Assembly: GCA_016210745.1 (NCBI GenBank)
Contig: JACQTO010000202.1
Span: 1-38,800, forward strand
DNA: 38,800 bases
Reading direction: 5' to 3'
DNA from: Betaproteobacteria bacterium
GTDB taxonomy: Bacteria > Pseudomonadota > Gammaproteobacteria > Burkholderiales > SG8-39
Shown piece by piece: positions 31,756-38,800 of the stretch. The translations under genes were made by a program, and so were the position numbers. The stretch's first letter is position 1. The number at the start of each line of letters is the position of its first letter. Under the pieces are notes generated by a model that saw nothing but the letters and a program-made list of their open reading frames with translations, searched no databases and was not told the DNA's origin.

Positions 31756-31873
31756 GGCCGCCTCCCCCGAGTTCGCGTCGACGCGCAATATGCGAAGTCT
31801 AACGGCACTATGGCGTGCCTGCAATGCGGCCGTGGTTATTACCTGCCCGGATGGCCAGGCAAGTCGCCGCGAT

Positions 31874-31965
31874 CGAAAAATTGGGGTCAGAGTAACTTTT
31901 CCTCAACCCGAAGTTCTGCAATATCGGAATACCGATAGAAAAGTTACTCTGACCCCAATTTTTCG
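31874..31965. repeat. Family-C inverted repeat, copy 2 (28-bp arms)
   Basis: Arms 31874-31901 and 31938-31965 pair perfectly around a 36-base loop. The loop holds its own hairpin TATCGG-AATA-CCGATA (31922-31937). The arms share the GTTACTCTGACCCC core with copy 1, while the outer bases differ in a paired manner (ATTTTG against AATTTTTCG). The right arm codes for the last residues and stop of the hydrolase gene. Confidence 0.75.
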
Positions 31966-32735
31966 CGCAGGAATTCGAGCAACAGGCGATTTGCCTCGCG
32001 CGCGTTCTCGAACTGCGCCCAGTGTCCCGCGCCCGGGATCAAATCGAGTCGAGCCGATGGCACTGCGGCGCGGCAGGCATCGACGCGCGCCGCGACCGAC
32101 GGATGCGCAAGGCGGTCGCGTTCGCCCCACAGGATCTGCACCGGGCATTGCACGCGTTTCAGGTCGCTGACCACGCTCGCGCGAATGCTCACCTTGTGGC
32201 TGTTGAACCGAGTGCGCGCAAGGTTTGCCTGATGGATCGCGATGGCCTCGTCAGTGGCAGCCGCGCGCGAGGAGAGCATGGTCAAGCCCAGGTTGTGGGC
32301 GATGATTTCCTTGACCGCCGGGCCCTCGGTGCCTTTGAGGCTGCGCAGCTCCTGCGGATACCCAGGGCCGGGTCCGAACCCGCTCGGTCCGATCAGGCTG
32401 AGCGTCTTCAGACGCCTGCCAAGTCGCGGCGCGATAGAGGCGGCGACAGCGGCACCGAAAGAAAAGGCAACGAGTTGAAACGGTTCACCGGAGAGGTCCA
32501 GCGTCTCGAGGGCGCCGTAGAGGAAGTCGAAGTAGGTATCGGGGTCGGACTGGTGGGGGGCATCGGGCGATTCGCCGTAACCCGGCAGATCAAGCGCGAA
32601 GACTCGGAAATGCGCGGCAAGCGCATCGACGTTGCGCACCCAGTGGTTGCGCGATCCCCGGCCGCCGTGAAACAGGAGCAGGTCCGGTCCGCTACCGACG
32701 ACGTGCGCTGCAAGCGGGATCGGACCTGCCGGCAA
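31944..32735 (-). CDS. Alpha/beta hydrolase
   Basis: The 263-residue protein has the alpha/beta-hydrolase order: oxyanion loop LLLFHGGRGS (about 19-28), nucleophile serine in VAFSFGAA, acid in GERDRLAHPS and histidine in GAGHWAQFE. This is the pattern of the meta-cleavage C-C hydrolase and esterase branch. The start is a TTG at 32735, 15 bases after the thiamine-diphosphate enzyme stop, and should be checked. The C-terminal KLGSE and TAA stop come from the family-C repeat, so the natural end may have been replaced. It probably acts on a product of the preceding enzyme. Confidence 0.8.
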   Translation of the reverse strand: MPAGPIPLAAHVVGSGPDLLLFHGGRGSRNHWVRNVDALAAHFRVFALDLPGYGESPDAPHQSDPDTYFDFLYGALETLDLSGEPFQLVAFSFGAAVAASIAPRLGRRLKTLSLIGPSGFGPGPGYPQELRSLKGTEGPAVKEIIAHNLGLTMLSSRAAATDEAIAIHQANLARTRFNSHKVSIRASVVSDLKRVQCPVQILWGERDRLAHPSVAARVDACRAAVPSARLDLIPGAGHWAQFENAREANRLLLEFLREKLGSE

Positions 32736-32750
32736 TTTCCTATTGCCCGA

Positions 32751-34487
32751 TCAGATCGACGGGATGCGAACTTGCATCAACGCCGAGCGTCCCCCCTTCA
32801 CTGCCGCGATGCAGCGCTGAACCGCGCCGGGGACGGCCTCCGGATCCACCACCAACTCGCCATGGCCGCCGGCAGCCTCGCACACCTTGCTGTAGTCCAT
32901 GTCGGGCGCAAGCCGTGACTTGTAGTCGGCCATAGCCTTGGCATCGCCTGCGGGATACATGCGAAGGGTCGCCCCTTTGACTGCCTCCCAGCCGGCGTTG
33001 TCGAGCACCACGGTGAAAATCGGGAGCTTGTACTGCTTGGAAACCGCGTACACCGAAGAAGGATTGCAGAAGTAGAAACCGCCGTCGCCGACGAATTGCG
33101 CCACGATCGCGTCGGGCCGCGCGAGTTTCGCCCCCAGCGCCATGCCCGCGGAACCGCCGAGTCCGCCCCCTGCCAAGCCCAGCGCGGTGCCTGCCTTGGT
33201 GCGCGGCACTTGGTTCAGCACGGTCGGGGTGTTGCGCACGGCTTCGTTGACGATGATGTCGTTCTCGCCCAGCGCCTTGGCGACCTCGGCGCAAACATAG
33301 TTCGGTCCGATCGCCCCCTTGGTGCCCTTATCGGCGGCCAGCTTGGCCGTACCGGCCAGACGCTCGGCGTTCTCCTTCTTGATCGCTTCCATGCGCTTGG
33401 CCACAGCATCGCGAAACGCAGGCGTAGCCTTCGCCTTGAGCGCATCGACCAATTGGCGCAGGATGGTCACTGAATCACCGCCCAGGCGCATGTTGGTCGG
33501 GAAACCCCAGATGGGGGAATCCTGTTTTGTCACGTCGACATCGATATGCGCCCACCAAGACGCCGGGCTTTCCTGCACTTCATGCGGAATCCAGGGCACA
33601 TCCACATCGACCATCAGGCCGACATCAGCCTTGGGAACGTGATTGTTGCCCGCGTAGCCGCCGTGGCAGACCGACTTCCTCTGCAAGTTCAGATACACCG
33701 GGGACGATTCGAACACGCGAATGCCCGCGAGCAGTGCCAGCTCTTCGATCAACGCAGGCGCCGCCTGATTGCGGCCGGCATAGGTGGTGATCAGGATCGG
33801 ATGCTTCGCCGCAAGAAGCTTCTCGGCAAGCGCATCGATGTCGGCGCTCGCGGCCGCACCGCCCGTCGCCGGGCCAAAGCGCTCCGCGGGGAACGACCGG
33901 ATCGCATTCTCATCCCAACTCTGCGCCAGCACCTCTCGCGGCAGCATCAGGTACACCGGGCCCTTCGGGTCGCTGTGCGCCACCGAATGCATTCGCCGCA
34001 ACACCTCCTTGGTGATCACTCCCGAAGGCAGCGTCCACTCCCACTTGGAGTAATTGCGAACGATCGCCGCCTGGTCGAAGGGCTCCTGGATGAAATGCAC
34101 ATAGTTGTCGCGCGAGCCGGGCAGTTCCCCGCGCACCGTGTACGGTGCCCTGCCCGCCATCAGGATCAGCGGTACCTTGCCGCGGCGCGTGTTGTGCATG
34201 GCCATCGCCGCGTTGGTGGTGCCCGAATCCACGTGCACCATGACCGCCTGGCCGCGCCCGGTGATCATGGCGTAGCCCGCGGCCATGTGCATGGCGGTAT
34301 TCTCGTGCGGGCAGAGGAAGGTTTTCGGGAATAAGCGGCCGTCTTTTTGCCAGCGCGCCATCTCCTCGATCAGCGGTGCGTGGTCGGTGCCGAGGTTGCA
34401 AAAAAGGTTCTCGATGCCGATCTCGTTCAGGCCTTCGAGAAAATAGTGCGACGTCGTGTGAAGCTTTACTTGCGGGGCTTTGTCCAT
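32751..34487 (-). CDS. Thiamine-diphosphate-dependent enzyme (acetolactate-synthase/benzoylformate-decarboxylase superfamily), copy A
   Basis: This 578-residue full-length three-domain enzyme has the PYR domain with catalytic glutamate in PHENTAMHMAAGYA (E62), a middle domain, and the cofactor motif from GDGGFYFCNP (467-476) to N497. The domain order is that of acetohydroxyacid synthase, but no FAD or regulatory features are evident; it resembles 2-oxoacid decarboxylases or C-C lyases of unknown substrate. A second gene at the right edge is about 75 % identical over the shared 298 residues. It starts about 260 bases after the MoaD-like gene, with a candidate promoter and operator in between, and is coupled to the hydrolase downstream. 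Confidence 0.85.
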   Translation of the reverse strand: MDKAPQVKLHTTSHYFLEGLNEIGIENLFCNLGTDHAPLIEEMARWQKDGRLFPKTFLCPHENTAMHMAAGYAMITGRGQAVMVHVDSGTTNAAMAMHNTRRGKVPLILMAGRAPYTVRGELPGSRDNYVHFIQEPFDQAAIVRNYSKWEWTLPSGVITKEVLRRMHSVAHSDPKGPVYLMLPREVLAQSWDENAIRSFPAERFGPATGGAAASADIDALAEKLLAAKHPILITTYAGRNQAAPALIEELALLAGIRVFESSPVYLNLQRKSVCHGGYAGNNHVPKADVGLMVDVDVPWIPHEVQESPASWWAHIDVDVTKQDSPIWGFPTNMRLGGDSVTILRQLVDALKAKATPAFRDAVAKRMEAIKKENAERLAGTAKLAADKGTKGAIGPNYVCAEVAKALGENDIIVNEAVRNTPTVLNQVPRTKAGTALGLAGGGLGGSAGMALGAKLARPDAIVAQFVGDGGFYFCNPSSVYAVSKQYKLPIFTVVLDNAGWEAVKGATLRMYPAGDAKAMADYKSRLAPDMDYSKVCEAAGGHGELVVDPEAVPGAVQRCIAAVKGGRSALMQVRIPSI

Positions 34488-34534
34488 GAGGGGTCCTGAA
34501 TGGGCTGTCGCTGGTGGGAAAAAACGGGGCGGCG

Positions 34535-34564
34535 ATGATAAACCATATGGTGCGGGTCCCGCAA
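34535..34564 (-). promoter_or_regulatory. Candidate promoter with palindromic operator before enzyme copy A
   Basis: On the minus strand TTGCGG (34564-34559) and TATCAT (34540-34535) are 18 bases apart. Between them lie two abutting palindromes, TGCGGG-T-CCCGCA (34551-34563) and ACCATATGGT (34542-34551). The -35 match is weak. The layout fits repression by a dimeric regulator. The rest of the 259-base gap holds no gene. Confidence 0.35.
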
Positions 34565-34746
34565 TCGAACCAACACAATGCCCCTTGACTTATTGCGGAA
34601 TAAGGGGCTGGTCCACGGCGCCTTGAAGTTATTATTTCCAAACCCTTTTCGGACATGGAATCGATCCCTAAGTTCCATGGCTAGGCTGAATAAACGAAGG
34701 GCCTAAGTAGTCCGGATGCTGACTGCCCCGCTCATGTCCGACTCCG

Positions 34747-34992
34747 CTAACCGCCCGCAATTTTCGGGAACAGGATAACCTCGCTGCCGCTCCCGATCGG
34801 CTGCAGCAGAGCGTCCTGATAGGTTTCGCCGTCGATGGCGACGCCGAAATCCGCTTCTAAGTAGATACGCAGCTGCGGATAACGCTCCCCTAGCAATTCG
34901 AAAAGCTGACGCACATTGCCGGCCGCGAGTTCCAACTCGGTCTCGCCGCCGGTAAGCTCAGCCAGGTTGCTGGGAAGAATTATCCGCGCCAA
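34747..34992 (-). CDS. MoaD/ThiS-family sulfur-carrier protein
   Basis: The 81-residue protein has the ubiquitin-like pattern of MoaD/ThiS: LRIYLEADFGVAIDG in the middle and SGSEVILFPKIAGG at the end. The C-terminal diglycine (80-81) is intact, so it can be adenylated and thiocarboxylated. MoaD supplies dithiolene sulfur to molybdopterin. Position right after a molybdenum-hydroxylase large subunit (four bases between stop and start) suggests a dedicated sulfur source for that enzyme, though a different thio-transfer is possible. The start is a TTG at 34992, with AAGG inside the end of the preceding gene. No E1-like or MoaE partner is nearby. Confidence 0.8.
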   Translation of the reverse strand: MARIILPSNLAELTGGETELELAAGNVRQLFELLGERYPQLRIYLEADFGVAIDGETYQDALLQPIGSGSEVILFPKIAGG

Positions 34993-34996
34993 GTGC

Positions 34997-37291
34997 TCAG
35001 GCCTTGGAGCCAGCCGCTGCGTCGATGGCCTTCAATACTCGCGGCGGCGACATCGGCTGCTCGCAGAGACGCACACCGATCGCGCTCTCGATCGCATTGG
35101 CGATGGCCGCCATGGGCGCGATGATCGACACCTCGCCGCAGCCGCGAACGCCGTACGGATGATTGGGGTTGGGCACCTCGACGATGATCGTATCGATGAA
35201 GGGCACATCCGATGCAACCGGCATGCGGTAATCGAGGAAACCGGGATTCTGCAGACGGCCGTCCGCTCCATAGACATATTCCTCGTTGAGGGCCCAGCCG
35301 ATTCCCTGCACCACGCCGCCCTGGAACTGGCCCTCGACGTAGGCGGGATGGATCGCCTTGCCCACGTCCTGCGCGATGGTGTAGCGCAGGACCTTCACCA
35401 GCCCTGTTTCCCTATCGACTTCGACGTCCACGACTTGCGTGGCGAATCCGGGGCCGGCGCCCTGCGCGTTGATTTCCGCATGCCCGGCAATGGTGCCGCC
35501 CGTCTTGCCGGCGACCTTCGCGATCTCGGCCAGAGACATCGGTGCAAACTGGTGAGCGCTGCCTTTCGCCGGCCGGGCTTGGCCGTCTTTCCATTCCACT
35601 GTCTCGATCGGGACTTCGCGGATCTTGGCAACGCGTGCCTTCAGCTTTTCGATCGCCTCGCGCGCGGCGATGACGCACGCCATGCCGCCTGCGAAAGTGC
35701 CGCGGCTGCCCGCGGTGACGAAATTGAAGCCGAGCTCCGTCGTGTCGCTGTGACTCGCCCGCACCTTGTCCACACCGATGCCGAGTTCTTCTGCCACCAT
35801 CATCGCCATCGCGGTGCGCGATCCGCCGGCCACGTCGATGGTCCCGAGCACCAGCGCCACGGTTCCGTCCTCGTTGATGTTGAGGGCGCACGATGTTTCA
35901 TGTCCTGCATTGGACCAGAAACCGGTGGCAACGCCGCGGCCCTGATTGGGCCCTAGCGGCACGCGGTAATTCGGATGTTCCCTGGCCGCTTCTAGGGTTT
36001 GCATAAAACCGATAGGTCCGAGTTTGAGTCCGTAATAGGTTTGGGTTCCTTCGCGCGCGGCGTTTCTCAAGCGGAATTCGATCGGATCGATCCCGACCTT
36101 CTTCGCCATTTCGTCGATCACGCTCTCGACGCCGAAAACGCCGATCGGCGCGCCGGGGGCCCGGTATGCCGCGACCTTCGGGCGATTGACGGTAACGTCG
36201 TTGCCGACCACGTGCACGTTGTCCAGAGCGTAGCGCGTGAAGGCCGATATCGAAGCCGGCAAAACCGAGGAGCCCGCAAAGGCTCCGGCCTGGTAGTTCA
36301 GCACTGCTTGCGCGGCGGTGATCCGGCCATCTTTGGTGCAGCCCATCTTGACCTTGACGTTTGCCCCTGAAGTCGGACCGGTCGCGCGGAACACTTCGTC
36401 GCGGGTCATCACCAGCTTCACCGGCCGATGCGCTTTTCGCGACAGGGCGATCGCCACCGGCTCTCCATAGACGGTGTTCTTGCCCCCGAAGCCGCCGCCG
36501 ATCTCGGTCGGCATGACGCGGATTTTCGACACCTCCATCTGCAGCAGCTTGGCGCACTGGGAGCGAAAGACGAAGTGCCCCTGAGTCGAAGTCCAGAGAT
36601 CGACCTGGCCGTCTTCGGAGCAGCTCGCGAGGCAGGCCTGCGGTTCGATGTAGCCCTGATGGACCGGCTTGGTGTTGAACTCGCGCTCGACGACGACCTC
36701 CGCCTGCCTGAATCCCGCCGCGATGTCGCCGTGTTTGAATTCCAGGCGCCTGGCGATATTGGATGGCCTGTCCGGTTTCGGAGTGACGTACTGGGTATAT
36801 TGATGTTCGTGAAGCAGCGGCGCGTCGGGCTTCATCGCCTCGATCACGTCGATCACGTGAGGCAGGATTTCGTAATCGACCTTGATCAGTTTCAGCGCCT
36901 GCTTCGCGATCGATTCGCTCGTGGCGGCGACTGCCGCCACCGCGTGCCCGTCGTAGAGCGCTTTCTCGCGCGCCATCACGTTGCGCGTCACATCGAAGAA
37001 ATTGACCACGATCTCTCCGGCCGCCGCGTACTCTACGGGCATGTCCGGGAAATCATCGCGCGTGACCACCGCCTTCACGCCGGGCAACGACTCTGCTGCG
37101 GAGGTGTCGATGGATCTGATGCGCGCGTGCGCATGCGGGCTTCGCAACACCTTGCCGATCAACTGCCCGGGAAGATCGTAGTCGGCGCCATAACGGGCGC
37201 GGCCCGTAACCTTGTCGACTCCGTCCTGACGAATCGGACGCGTGCCGACGATCTTCAACTCTTTTTCCTCGTACTTGATCGTAGTCGACAT
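34997..37291 (-). CDS. Molybdenum-hydroxylase large (molybdopterin) subunit
   Basis: The 764-residue large subunit carries the a/b hammerhead domain (VTGRARYGADYDLPGQLIGKVLRSPHAHARI), the cofactor loops GGGFGGKNT and AAYRAPGAP, and the catalytic glutamate in VRGCGEVSII (E720). It hydroxylates an aldehyde, heterocycle or CoA-bound aromatic substrate. The start at 37291 is two bases after the small-subunit stop; a longer frame overlaps that gene. The operon has large and small subunits but no FAD subunit, as in isoquinoline- or aldehyde-type two-subunit enzymes that use a cytochrome or other acceptor. It is the second large subunit in the window and differs strongly from the one at 18.5-20.8 kb. 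Confidence 0.92.
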   Translation of the reverse strand: MSTTIKYEEKELKIVGTRPIRQDGVDKVTGRARYGADYDLPGQLIGKVLRSPHAHARIRSIDTSAAESLPGVKAVVTRDDFPDMPVEYAAAGEIVVNFFDVTRNVMAREKALYDGHAVAAVAATSESIAKQALKLIKVDYEILPHVIDVIEAMKPDAPLLHEHQYTQYVTPKPDRPSNIARRLEFKHGDIAAGFRQAEVVVEREFNTKPVHQGYIEPQACLASCSEDGQVDLWTSTQGHFVFRSQCAKLLQMEVSKIRVMPTEIGGGFGGKNTVYGEPVAIALSRKAHRPVKLVMTRDEVFRATGPTSGANVKVKMGCTKDGRITAAQAVLNYQAGAFAGSSVLPASISAFTRYALDNVHVVGNDVTVNRPKVAAYRAPGAPIGVFGVESVIDEMAKKVGIDPIEFRLRNAAREGTQTYYGLKLGPIGFMQTLEAAREHPNYRVPLGPNQGRGVATGFWSNAGHETSCALNINEDGTVALVLGTIDVAGGSRTAMAMMVAEELGIGVDKVRASHSDTTELGFNFVTAGSRGTFAGGMACVIAAREAIEKLKARVAKIREVPIETVEWKDGQARPAKGSAHQFAPMSLAEIAKVAGKTGGTIAGHAEINAQGAGPGFATQVVDVEVDRETGLVKVLRYTIAQDVGKAIHPAYVEGQFQGGVVQGIGWALNEEYVYGADGRLQNPGFLDYRMPVASDVPFIDTIIVEVPNPNHPYGVRGCGEVSIIAPMAAIANAIESAIGVRLCEQPMSPPRVLKAIDAAAGSKA

Positions 37292-37293
37292 GA

Positions 37294-37770
37294 TCAGCGT
37301 CCCCGCAGTTCGCGCGCGGCGTCGAGCACCGCTTCCACAATCTTGTGGTAACCGGTGCAGCGGCAAAGATTGCCGGCCAGCCAATAGCGCACTTCGGACT
37401 CTGTGGGATCGGGGTTGCGCTCAAGCAGGGAGCGCGCAGCCATGAGGAACCCCGGCGTGCAGATCCCGCATTGCAGCGCGGCGTGCTCAAGAAACTTGCG
37501 CTGCAAGACATGCAGGTCCTTGCCGACCCCCATGCCCTCGATCGTTTGAATGGACTTGCCTTCGGCCTCGACGCCGAGAACCAGGCAAGAACAGGTCAGG
37601 CGTCCGTCAATCGTGACGCTGCAGGCACCGCAATCGCCGGTGGCGCAGCCTTCTTTGGTGCCTTTTAGATGCAGCTCATTGCGCAGCACGTCCAGAAGCG
37701 TTTGCTGCGTTTCACAAAGAAACTCGACCGCGTCGCCGTTGACCGTCGCGGTTACCTGATGCTTTCCCAT
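37294..37770 (-). CDS. Molybdenum-hydroxylase small subunit (2x[2Fe-2S])
   Basis: This 158-residue electron-transfer subunit has a plant-type [2Fe-2S] domain (C42, C47, C50, C62) and the helical [2Fe-2S] domain (C101, C104, C136, C138; CGICTPG and CRCTGY). It passes electrons from the molybdenum centre to the acceptor. The ATG at 37770 has GGAGG eight bases upstream; the frame continues much further 5' without similarity. It is directly followed by the large subunit. There is no export signal, so the complex is probably cytoplasmic. Confidence 0.95.
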   Translation of the reverse strand: MGKHQVTATVNGDAVEFLCETQQTLLDVLRNELHLKGTKEGCATGDCGACSVTIDGRLTCSCLVLGVEAEGKSIQTIEGMGVGKDLHVLQRKFLEHAALQCGICTPGFLMAARSLLERNPDPTESEVRYWLAGNLCRCTGYHKIVEAVLDAARELRGR

Positions 37771-37889
37771 CTTGTGTCCTCCGCGCCCGTTAGAGAGCAA
37801 TCGTCTTAAGCGCGCGCTGCGGCAATGTCCTGAAAAGACCGCGGCCACTCCGCCTGGAAAACGGAGCGGCGCGGGATTTGAATAACTTC

Positions 37890-38800
37890 TTAAATCGACG
37901 GTATGCGGGCGTGCAGCAGTGCCGCGCGGCCGCCCTTCACCGCTGCCATGCAGCGTTCCACCGCACCGGGCAACTGCTCCGGATCGACTACCGTTTCCCC
38001 GTGGCCGCCGGCCGCTTCGCAAACCTTTGCGAACTCGATCTCGGGAGCCAAGTGCGCCTTATAGTCGGCCATCGCCTTGGCGCCGCCGTCCGGATACATG
38101 GCGAGCGTCGCACCCTTCACCGCGTTCCAGCCCGAGTTGTCGAACACGACGGTCAATATCGGGAGTTTGTACTGCTTTGCCACCGCGTACACCGAGGACG
38201 GGTTGCCGAAATAGAAGCCGCCGTCGCCGACAAAGTTCACCACCGTTGCCTCGGGGCGCGCAAGCTTCACACCCATCGCCATGCCGCTGCCGCGGCCAAG
38301 TCCGGCCCCGGGGGCGCCAAGGTAGGTGCCTGCCTTGGCGCGAGGCACCTGGTTGCACGCGGTAACGATGTTGGTGGTCGCCGCGGCGATGACGACGTCG
38401 TCCTCGCCCAGGACCTTGTTGATCTCGGACGCAACGTAGTTCGCCCCGACTGCGCCCTTGGTTCCCTTGTCCGCAGCCAGCTTGGCGAGATTCGCCATTC
38501 TCTCCGCGTACTCTTTCTTGATTGTTTCCATGCGCTTTGCCACCGCATCGCGAAATGCAGGCGTGGCCTTCACTTTCAGCGCCTCGACCAACTGGCGCAG
38601 GATGGTCGTGGCATCACCGCCCAGGCGCAGATTGGTCGGGAAACCCCAGATGGGGGAATCCTGTTTTACCACGTCGACATCGATATGCGCCCACCATGAC
38701 GCCGGGTTTTCTTGCACCTCATTCGGAATCCAAGGCACGTCCACATCGACCATCAGGCCGACGTCAGCCTGGGGAACGTGATTCGCGACCACGTATCCGC
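37890..38800 (-). CDS. Thiamine-diphosphate-dependent enzyme, copy B (5' end beyond the window)
   Basis: The C-terminal 303 residues of a paralogue of copy A are present. They carry the cofactor motif GDGGFYFGNPSSVYAVAKQYK, run into FDNSGW, and share the ending IPSI. About 225 of 298 aligned residues are identical to copy A. Marked differences lie between the middle and cofactor domains (AATTNIVTACNQ against EAVRNTPTVLNQ), near the expected active site, so the substrate may differ. The frame is open to the last base, where the residues before ANHVPQADVG continue the alignment; the N-terminal half lies outside. It is upstream of the molybdenum-hydroxylase small subunit by about 120 bases and probably the first gene of that group. 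Confidence 0.85.
   Translation of the reverse strand, partial: GYVVANHVPQADVGLMVDVDVPWIPNEVQENPASWWAHIDVDVVKQDSPIWGFPTNLRLGGDATTILRQLVEALKVKATPAFRDAVAKRMETIKKEYAERMANLAKLAADKGTKGAVGANYVASEINKVLGEDDVVIAAATTNIVTACNQVPRAKAGTYLGAPGAGLGRGSGMAMGVKLARPEATVVNFVGDGGFYFGNPSSVYAVAKQYKLPILTVVFDNSGWNAVKGATLAMYPDGGAKAMADYKAHLAPEIEFAKVCEAAGGHGETVVDPEQLPGAVERCMAAVKGGRAALLHARIPSI

Noticed and set aside
34997..37770. 4-hydroxybenzoyl-CoA reductase or CO dehydrogenase for the two-subunit Mo enzyme
   Set aside because: There is no FAD subunit, and no CO-dehydrogenase active-site loop (AYRCSFR) is seen; the substrate is left open.
1..38800. tRNA, rRNA, CRISPR array or riboswitch
   Set aside because: No cloverleaf, rRNA segment, regularly spaced repeat array or known riboswitch core was recognised on reading both strands; a covariance-model scan was not possible.

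Overview
The window looks like chromosomal DNA of a high-GC betaproteobacterium, most likely an uncultured or little-studied Burkholderiales-type lineage. This is inferred from the gene repertoire, not from a marker gene. The evidence is two Bug/TctC-type solute receptors, many acyl-CoA enzymes, ETF-ubiquinone oxidoreductase, xanthine-dehydrogenase-family proteins and dispersed palindromic repeats of a kind common in that class. No rRNA, tRNA, CRISPR array, phage gene or transposase gene was seen.

Left part (1-13.9 kb): a CofD homologue (coenzyme F420 pathway) diverges from a phosphatidylethanolamine N-methyltransferase. A thioesterase and acetoacetyl-CoA synthetase pair follows on the minus strand, then ETF-ubiquinone oxidoreductase on the plus strand. 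Next are an enoyl-CoA hydratase resembling hydroxycinnamoyl-CoA hydratase-lyase, an ADP-forming acyl-CoA synthetase and a Bug receptor (all minus). The last two together recall the FerA/FerB logic of hydroxycinnamate breakdown, but two substrate-binding tyrosines of the hydratase are replaced. An MFS exporter and a second Bug receptor close this part.

Middle part (13.9-26.7 kb), all on the minus strand: a split thiamine-diphosphate decarboxylase (alpha and beta), an acyl-CoA dehydrogenase, a MaoC/HTD2-type hydratase, a NodB-fold deacetylase, an orphan molybdopterin subunit, a Tat-type lipoprotein FAD oxidoreductase, a compact four-gene 2-oxoacid:ferredoxin oxidoreductase operon (delta-alpha-beta-gamma) and a DUF433/DUF5615 toxin-antitoxin-like pair.

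Right part (26.7-38.8 kb), all minus: first (in transcription order) a thiamine-diphosphate enzyme cut by the window edge, a two-subunit molybdenum hydroxylase, a MoaD/ThiS-like sulfur carrier, a second thiamine-diphosphate enzyme about 75 % identical to the first, and an alpha/beta hydrolase. Then comes a membrane-associated module: SPFH/SHOCT protein, zinc-ribbon DUF4178 protein, a 47-residue one-helix protein, DUF350 protein and a membrane-anchored spermidine-synthase-like enzyme. This module is the best candidate for a poorly described system. It probably couples polyamine-type aminopropyl transfer to membrane homeostasis.

Three families of non-coding palindromic elements sit in the intergenic gaps. 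One is a MITE-like element with CCTAGG ends, two of whose copies end exactly on a gene's TAG stop codon. One is an element of about 130 bp around a 21-23 bp perfect hairpin whose arms covary between copies. One is a pair of long inverted repeats with the core GTTACTCTGACCCC, one copy of which supplies the last codons and stop of a hydrolase gene.
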